A DNA stretch of 64,000 bases, from NCBI GenBank assembly GCA_027704905.1, contig CM051019.1, forward strand, positions 24,176,038-24,240,037, written 5' to 3'. Position 1 is the first letter of the stretch; the number at the start of each line of letters is the position of its first letter. A program made the translations under genes and the position numbers. Origin of the DNA: Muraenolepis orangiensis (taxonomy: Eukaryota > Chordata > Actinopteri > Gadiformes > Muraenolepididae). Below the pieces are notes generated by a model. The model saw only the letters and a list, made by a program, of their open reading frames with translations, ran no database searches and was not told where the DNA came from. Below are positions 57,840 through 64,000 of this stretch, in pieces.

Positions 57840-58290
57840 GGGATTGGGGTACAATCCAACACCAGAGTTTAAAATCAGACTCACAGTTATAAAAAGAACC
57901 ACAACAGAGGTTGAGTGTAAAACAGAGAAATGTAACCCGCTCGTAATAACCCTAAAAGACTCAAAGACAATGGATACAGGAGTTTATGTTTTGGCAGCAT
58001 GGGAATCAGAACCTTGTCCTATGGCAAGGTTCAACATAATAGTAGAGGCAAAAGCAAAGGCCACACTGACTCTGAAGCTAGTGAGAACAAAATACCATAA
58101 AACTAATACCTGGTTAACGCTACCCACACAGAAACCATTGGAATAGAAACTGACTATACTGATGTGAACCTATGGTGGCAGTGGTTGCAATACTCGGCTA
58201 ATTAGCTTAAACAATCAAACTGTATAGTCTGTTCAGAACCTTGACCCCTACTAACTCTAACACAATTTAGACTGAACCCATATAACAATG
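57840..58290 (+). pseudogene. Retroviral envelope-like fragment (endogenous, decayed)
   Basis: An open frame from about 57844 to TAG at 58144-58146 has LVITLKDSKTMDTGVYVL, an Ig-like strand pattern. Downstream, in broken frames, are tryptophan-rich and cysteine-containing pieces reminiscent of surface envelope proteins of fish endogenous retroviruses. Stops interrupt it and the GGA tract cuts it off. No gag, pol or LTR adjoins it. It could instead be a decayed Ig-domain exon; I favour the envelope reading only weakly. Confidence 0.35.
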
Positions 58291-58800
58291 AAAATAACAA
58301 GGAGGAGGGGGAGGAGGAGGGGAGGAGGAGGGGGAGGGGGAGGAGGAGGTGGAGGAGGAGGGGAGGATGGGAGGAGGAGGGGAGGGGAGGGGGAGGAGGA
58401 GGAGGAGGAGGAGGAGGAGGAGGAGGAGGAGGAGGAGGAGGAGGAGGAGGGGGAGGAGGAGAGGAGGAGGAGGGGGAGGATGGGAGGGGGAGGGGAGGGG
58501 TGGAGGAGGTGGAGGGGAGGAGGAGGAGGAGGGGGAGGAGGAGAGGGAGGAGGAGGGGGAGGATGGGAGGGGGGGGGAGGGGGTGGAGGAGGTGGAGGGG
58601 AGGAGGAGGAGGAGGGGGAGGAGGAGGAGGAGGGGAGGAGGAGGGGGAGGGAGGAGGAGGAGGAGGAGGAGGAGGGGGAGGAGGAGAGGGAGGAGGAGGG
58701 GGAGGATGGGAGGGGGAGGGGGAGGAGGTGGAGGAGGTGGAGGGGGAGGAGGAGGAGGGGGAGGAGGAGGAGGAGGGGAGGAGGAGGGGAGGGAGGAGGG
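58290..58800. repeat. (GGA)n/(GGGGA)n purine tract 1
   Basis: About 510 bases almost purely G and A on the plus strand, mixing GGA, GGGGA and GGGGGA units. Long proline-, glutamate- or glycine-rich frames here are not genes. Confidence 0.97.
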
Positions 58801-58911
58801 GGGCTTCTTATCACTCCTCTGCTGAGTGAACATTGGTTCAGTCTGCCTGATTCTCTTTCCTGTATTCTTCACCGTCTGAACAGCGATCCGTAATGGACAA
58901 CAGTGAAATGT

Positions 58912-58966
<55 letters not shown>

Positions 58967-58970
58967 GGGG

Positions 58971-59005
<35 letters not shown>

Positions 59006-59400
59006 GAGGGGAGGAGGGGAAGGGGGAGGAGGAGGAGGAGGAGGGGGGAGGGGGGAGGGGAGGGGGAGGAGGAGGGGGAGGAGGAGGAGGAGGTGGAGGG
59101 GGAGGAGGAGGGGGGAGGGGAGGGGGAGGAGGAGGAGGAGGGGGAGGAGGAGAGGGAGGAGGAGGGGGAGGAGGAGGGGGAGGGGGAGTAGGAGGTGGAG
59201 GAGGAGGAGGAGGAGGAGGAGGAGGAGGGGGAGGGGGAGGAGGAGGTGGAGGGGGAGGAGGAGGGGGAGGGAGGAGGGGGCTTCTTATCACTCCTCTGCT
59301 GAGTGAACATTGGTTCAGTCTGCCTGATTCTCTTTCCTGTATTCTTCACCGTCTGAACAGCGATCCGTAATGGACAACAGTGAAATGTGGTGTGTGTGTG
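58323..59400. repeat. 478-bp tandem duplication of GGA, unique and GT blocks
   Basis: The unique segment GGGCTTCTTATCACTCCTCT through GTGAAATGTGG, followed by (GT)n, occurs at 58801-58920 and again at 59279-59398, offset 478. Each is preceded by GGA-rich DNA. Confidence 0.85.
58912..59280. repeat. (GT)n, G-run and purine tract 2
   Basis: (GT)n at about 58912-58964, a G-run of about 18 at 58965-58982, then GGA-rich DNA to 59280. Confidence 0.95.
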
Positions 59401-59430
59401 TGTGTGTGTGTGTGTGAGTGTGTGTGTGTG

Positions 59431-59496
<66 letters not shown>

Positions 59497-59530
59497 GTGT
59501 GTGTGTGTGTGTGTTTGTGTGTGTGTGTGA
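59391..59530. repeat. (GT)n microsatellite with interruptions
   Basis: GT repeats broken by single A, C and T substitutions; borders the receptor 5' flank on its right. Confidence 0.95.
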
Positions 59531-59661
59531 CTCTACCAGATGAACTCTTATGTGAAAAGAAAGGAGAGTACAGGTTTGAGGAAGTGAGAGAGTTCTCTCT
59601 GAAAGAAGCCTTCTCTCCACAGTGAGCAGTAGTTGGAGTTACCAGACAGACAGATACATAT

Positions 59662-59694
<33 letters not shown>

Positions 59695-59793
59695 CATTTA
59701 GAGAGACAGACAGACATAAAGTGTGAGACAGACAGATAGCTAGATAGATAGATAGATAGATACATAGAAAGATAGATAGACAGATTGATAGAA
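59531..59793 (+). promoter_or_regulatory. Conserved 5' flank of receptor gene 3
   Basis: CTCTACCAGATGAACTC, GTACAGGTTTGAGGAAGTGAG and TCTCTGAAAGAAGCCTTCTC match the gene 2 flank at 10926, the inverted piece at 3935, and 8830. CAGA and GATA microsatellites follow up to the ATG. Confidence 0.5.
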
Positions 59794-59818
59794 ATGTTCG
59801 GTTCCAAGTCATGCAAAG
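59794..59818 (+). pseudogene. Receptor gene 3: first exon with damaged donor
   Basis: ATG TTC GGT TCC AAG TCA TGC AAA G matches gene 2 exon 1 with one changed residue (MFGSKSCK). The donor, GGTAAG in gene 2, is GTTAAG here: the essential G of the GT has become T at the homologous position. A one-base-earlier GTTAAG could serve as a weak donor but would shift the frame. Gene 3 is therefore probably impaired at its first junction. Confidence 0.5.
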
Positions 59819-59894
59819 TTAAGAACCACTTTAAATACACTAATGCTTAATAATGTACCCATTATTGCAAAGCTGAATGCTGTCCTTCTCACAG

Positions 59895-60236
59895 ATCAAC
59901 TTAAAAACAAAGAGGAATGTCACAAAGTACCTGACTCTGAGTTTGAAGAAACAACAACAGAGGTCAGAGCTGGAGGTTGTGTCTCTCTACCGTGTGGTGG
60001 GGCTCTAATTGACTGTTCCTCAGTTAACTGGATTTTAATTAAGAATGGAAAGATGGAAACATTGGTTGATAGAGGGAACGTTACCAATGACCACGTGAAG
60101 AGACTATGTGTTACAGAGGAGTGTTCTCTGGTCATAAAGAAGATGGCTAAGAAAGATGAAGGTGATTACATCTGCAGACTGTACCCTTCATCAGGAGGAT
60201 ACAACGATACGGAACGGTATGACCTACAACTTCTAA
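59895..60236 (+). CDS. Receptor gene 3: V-type Ig domain exon
   Basis: A 342-base exon between ttctcacag and gtaagt, phase 1 at both ends, fully open. It reads QLKNKEECHKVPDSEFEE and TTTEVRAGGCVSLPC. The core tryptophan follows in CSSVNWILIKNG, then RLCVTEECSLVIKKMAKKDE, YICRLYPSSGGYN and RYDLQLL. It keeps the two Ig cysteines and tryptophan and is about 85% identical to the gene 2 exon. It has eight more residues, mostly before strand A, and the fuller KKDEGDY loop. No transmembrane exon follows before the DIRS element at 60786. It may be a partial gene unless downstream exons lie beyond the window. Confidence 0.75.
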
Positions 60237-60785
60237 GTAAGTATTTATATTTTAATCTATGTACCTAAATGTAAACATTGGGGTTCAAAAAATGTAAAAA
60301 AGTATTCCTATCTTTCAATCTTCAAAACCAATAGTCTGCGTGTGAGGGTCCATTCAGGTGATCTCCAGGCGTAAATGTAAACGTCCCCAGCCAAGGTTCT
60401 CATTTGATTGTCCCGGTCCCCATGAACATGTTCTGCCCGTAGGGGCCTCCATAAACCAAGGCTAAGACATGGGTGGTGTTTGCGGGGCCTGCTGCTTCTC
60501 AGTTGGTCACACTCATGACTGAGGTTGTAAATCGGTATCTGGAAAACACAGAAAGAGACAGTGATTTGTGGCCTGGTCCTCCCGGGTGCTGGACTCACCT
60601 GGTCCTCCCGGGTGCTGGACTCACCTGGTCCCACAGGGTTTCAAGGGAGGAGCAGAGAAACTCATTTCCCAGAATGTCAAATAAGTTCAACAATTGGTTT
60701 TGAAAAAACACATTTTGAATGAATTGACAGTACAGTATTGTACTGATTCCACGTGTATTTGTTTTTGTCCTTTGTCCTTTGTCCG
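60237..60785 (+). other. Intron sequence shared with gene 2, then repeat DNA
   Basis: 60335-60472 matches 11690-11830. From 60570 a 26-base TCACCTGGTCCTCCCGGGTG unit is repeated two and a half times. GGGTTTCAAGGGAGGAGCAG at about 60637 resembles repeat DNA at 21048. No exon recognised. Confidence 0.55.
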
Positions 60786-63700
60786 CCCAGATAAAATCGC
60801 TGTAACATCCACAGCGAACGCTGTGGTTTCTCCGATTGCAGATGGCCCTTCCTCTCCCCTTCGAGGGGGGCCCCCATTGGATCACGCATGTTGTGATTAC
60901 GGTAGGGGCCAGGGAGTACTGCGTTTTGGGCGTCTTTTGGCGACCAAAGCGGGGTCGTTCCCCCCTCCGAATTATGCTAGGGGTTTTACTCCCGCTACTT
61001 CCTGGTTCCTGAGAAGTCAGGGGAGATGAGACCCATATTGGATCTCCGCGCCCTCAACAAGTTAATGGCAGCACGGAAATTCATAATGCTCACGATCAGA
61101 GCGCGGCTCCGATGCGTGAGACAGGTGTCAAGAAATCACTGTCCCCGAGGTCGATCGAGGTCAATCCGTTGGACGGCACGCTGAGATGGGGACATCCCAT
61201 TCAGTTCAAGCATCGTCCCCTCGCCTTTAATAGCCCTGGTGGAGACCATGCTCCAGGACCCCGTCATGAGTGGGCGTGCTCTATATGTGGACTGGGGACT
61301 CACCGCGCATCCGCTACGGCAACGCTGCGTGCCAAACCCCAGGACCCCGACTAGCTGTCCCCTCAGTCTGTTGGCTGTAGGGTAAAGGCTGGGCAATCGG
61401 CGCCGCCGTTGATCGGTCCGAAACACCGACCTACGAGCGGCGCCCTGAACAATTCGATGTATAATGTACAGCTGAATCTGTGGAGTCTCCGCGTACGGAC
61501 GGCCCCTCCCCTCGCTTTGAGCCCCCCCCCCCCCCAGGATCACACAGAGGCCAGTGAGTACCACGCTTTACTGAACAGCATTCCCCAGCTCGCTGCGCTG
61601 CCTCCTACCCGATGGGTTGGATGGCACGCTGAAATGGGGACATTCTATGGGCGTAGCCTACGAATACCTGTGCCTGCCATTCGGGTACTCGCTGGCCCCG
61701 CGCGCCTTCTCCAAGTGCGTGGAGGCAGCGCTGGGGCCGCTCAGGTGTCAAGGGAAAAATAATTATTTTTGATCTCGACGACCTGTTGATTTGAAGTCGT
61801 CCAGAGGGAGCGGTGAGGAAGGACACCATGGTGTTATAGAACACCTGGGCTTTACCATCAATTGGGAAAATGTCTCCCTGCTCCCCTGCCGTCAGCTGGT
61901 GTATCTGGGACTGTCCCTGGACTCGGCGACTATGACAGCGAGGCTCTCGCCCCCGCGGCGAGGTGCTGTCCTGTATGCGCTTACTCGTATCCGTGTTTGC
62001 GGAAGAGTGACGGCGCTGTCCATCATGCATCTGCTGGTGCTGATGGCGGCTGCCCACCCGGTGGTTCCTCTGGGTCTGCTCTTCATTCCCGGACTCCAGC
62101 GATGGTTTGCTCGCCAGAGGTTGGATCCGGTGTCCCCCAACCTGTTGTATTAGCAGAGCTTGCCGACGGTTCTCGAGGGGGTTCCCCTTAGACGTCATAC
62201 TTAGTGGTCTTCACAGACGCTTCGTTGATGTGTTGGGGAGGCGTGTTGCCGTTTCTCTCCTACTCGGTCGGCGTCCTGATCATAACGGACCGCGTGTCGG
62301 CGGCAGCCTATAAACAGACAGGTGGGATTGTGCTCCTCTGCTCTTCATCGAGCAGCGGTCGAGCTTTGGCTGTGGGCTCATCAGAACCTTTTCAGTCTGA
62401 GAGCGGTTACATCCCGACATTGTCAGACTTATCTGGCAGAGGTTCGGGATGACCCAGGTGGATCGGTTTGCATCCAGCGAGAATACCCACTCTGAGATGT
62501 GGTTCTCTCTCAATGGATGCGATGGCGCACACACCGTGGCCGCGGACGCTTTTGTATGCGTTCCCGCCGCCTCAGCTGATTCATCCACTTTTAGACAGAA
62601 TCAGACAAGAGAGGCTGTCGCTCATTTTGGTAGCCCCAGAGAGCCGATCAGCCTTATGGAACTAGCAGCGCTCTTGTCCGTGGCCCCGTAGCCAATGCCG
62701 ACCAGGCCAGACGTGCTGTCGCAAGTGCGGGACTATTTACCACCCACCCAATCTGTTGGGTCGGTTGTTGGTTTGGCCCCTGGGAGGTTGATTCTGCAAG
62801 ACAGAGGTTTGTCTGCAGCAGTTATCAATTATTCAGGTTGCGTGCGCGCCTCCACATTTGCTCTTTACACAGCGAAGTGGGGTGCTTTCTCTAGTGGTGC
62901 GATCCCAATCAAGTGGTCCCATCTCGCTGTGAGCGTGCCGAGCTTCTTACAATCCTTGCTGCACACGACCAGGGGCTCTATTGGTCACTGTGTTGGAATC
63001 AGGGGCCATGCTCCCTGCTCCTTAGCGAGGGACAGGAATACGTTTTTTTGCTCAGAGCTGTTACAATGCGTAACGTTGCTTCTCGCGTAAACCTATTCGT
63101 CATTGTCACTCTGAAGTGTCTCGACGACTCGTCGGGTTAAAGAGTGACCGGGTATTCATACTCCAACGTATTCGTATACGTTGGAATATCCCGTCAACTC
63201 TTTATTGATGATATGCATGTGTCTTTTGAACACGTTGCGTTGATAGACATGTTGCATGCAATATGATGTGCTTGGGTGGCTTATAGTCTACTCGCGATGT
63301 CGCCAGGCGGCTTGTCACACTAGTTGAATAATTAGTATGCAAGCATTTGATTGGTCACTTTCTGGCAGGAAGTGGACGTAATTTGCATATTTGCAGCCCT
63401 GGCAATGTGGCTCTCTTTCTTTCTCCGCGTTGAGTGCGGATGTTGGAGGAGCCATGGCGCTCACCGCTGAATGGCTGCTTATGATTCCTTTCCTGCCCTA
63501 TTGTGGCGGACGTAGGAGGTTCATCTTGCTACTTGGCACAGCTCTTTTCTATTAAAAAGAAATTCAGACGTGAGTCGAATACTTGAGACTCATCCTATTC
63601 TCTGTTCTCTGTATTCACAGCTTTGCGTGTTTCATTGCAAATTTGGGTTGTTATTGGGGATGTGTTGTTACACTTCTTCACGTCTTCTTGAGTCCGGTGT

Positions 63701-64000
63701 GCCTCGGGACCTGGGTCCAGCAGGGGTACATTTATCGGGCTACACTCGCAGCTTCACCTTAGCCCATAAGGCGAAGCCTAGACGGCATAGCCTATATGAA
63801 ATAGTACGATAGTTATGTTATCATAACACTAGTTATATGATTATAGGCGTAGCCGTCTAGTTCCCACCTGCTGCACCCCCATTGCTGAAAGAAATAGCGT
63901 GGAGGGTGAGTGCCGCTCGGCGCGGCCTTTTACGCGCGTTGCCGTGGGGAATGTGGGCGGGGCACGCGATGCGCGCACGGGACAAGCCCTTATAGGCAAA
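60786..64000 (+). mobile_element. Degenerate DIRS-type retrotransposon, copy 2 (runs off the window)
   Basis: More complete than copy 1. RT pieces MRPILDLRALNKLMAARKF (from 61026) and YEYLCLPFGYSLAPRAFSKC (about 61658-61720) are visible in different frames. HLGFTINWE lies near 61845-61870, RNase H-like TDASLMCWGG near 62215, and the VDRFASSENTHSEMWFS block near 62460. The recombinase start GLSAAVINYSG follows near 62805. Frames are broken and no complete protein is readable. The 3' inverted-repeat region begins at about 63775 and continues past 64000. Confidence 0.75.

Noticed and set aside
58257..59349. Very long proline/serine-rich, glutamate-rich and glycine-rich open frames
   Set aside because: They are translations of GGA/TCC simple repeats in several frames on both strands; no start context or unique domain.
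61136..61564. 142-codon minus-strand frame, also seen at 25-330
   Set aside because: Antisense of DIRS reverse transcriptase sequence; the sense strand carries the recognisable motifs.

Overview
The window looks like accessory DNA from a teleost fish. Genes are split by GT-AG introns, the transposon zoo is typically teleost (DIRS, L2, BEL/Pao, hAT, CACT-type and Harbinger elements), and tandem repeats are very dense. No prokaryotic gene organisation is present. The extreme microsatellite and minisatellite load would suit a gadid such as a cod, but that species guess is weak. All calls come from reading the sequence; no database search was run.

The host genes are pieces of a family of single-pass immunoglobulin-like receptors on the plus strand. 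Gene 1 (3508-6884) keeps a transmembrane exon and three cytoplasmic exons but no Ig exon in the window. Gene 2 (11150-22236) has a tiny first exon, a V-type Ig exon, a transmembrane exon, a short juxtamembrane exon and three tail exons. Its tail carries two ITIM-like motifs and ends in 24 glutamines encoded by a CAG microsatellite whose first CAG-to-TAG change supplies the stop codon. Gene 3 (59794-60236) is a paralogue of the gene 2 front end with a damaged donor site, cut off downstream by a DIRS element. Most other sequence is transposon or repeat.

Layout: 1-2514 DIRS copy; 2535-3400 minisatellite and gypsy fragment; 3508-8340 gene 1 and its flank; 9160-10281 TIR element; 11150-22236 gene 2, with a 5.3 kb CACT-type transposon (14615-19949) in one intron; 24770-34679 L2 LINEs, one interrupted by a BEL/Pao element and carrying a 2.35 kb tandem duplication; 34680-38420 LTR, hAT and LINE fragments and a solo LTR; 38751-41180 a second CACT-type element; 41569-43514 a solo LTR holding a LINE; 45648-48629 L1 ORF1, an LTR and a Harbinger-like element; 48991-56491 a 37-bp minisatellite interrupted by an L2; 57497-59530 long GT and GGA tracts; 59575-60470 gene 3; 60786-64000 a second DIRS copy.

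The most interesting signals are the microsatellite-encoded receptor tail, two divergent CACT-terminated transposons that both carry a SAMD3-like gene (with a C2H2 zinc-finger exon visible in one), and the 37-bp minisatellite whose units contain a hairpin with compensatory changes.
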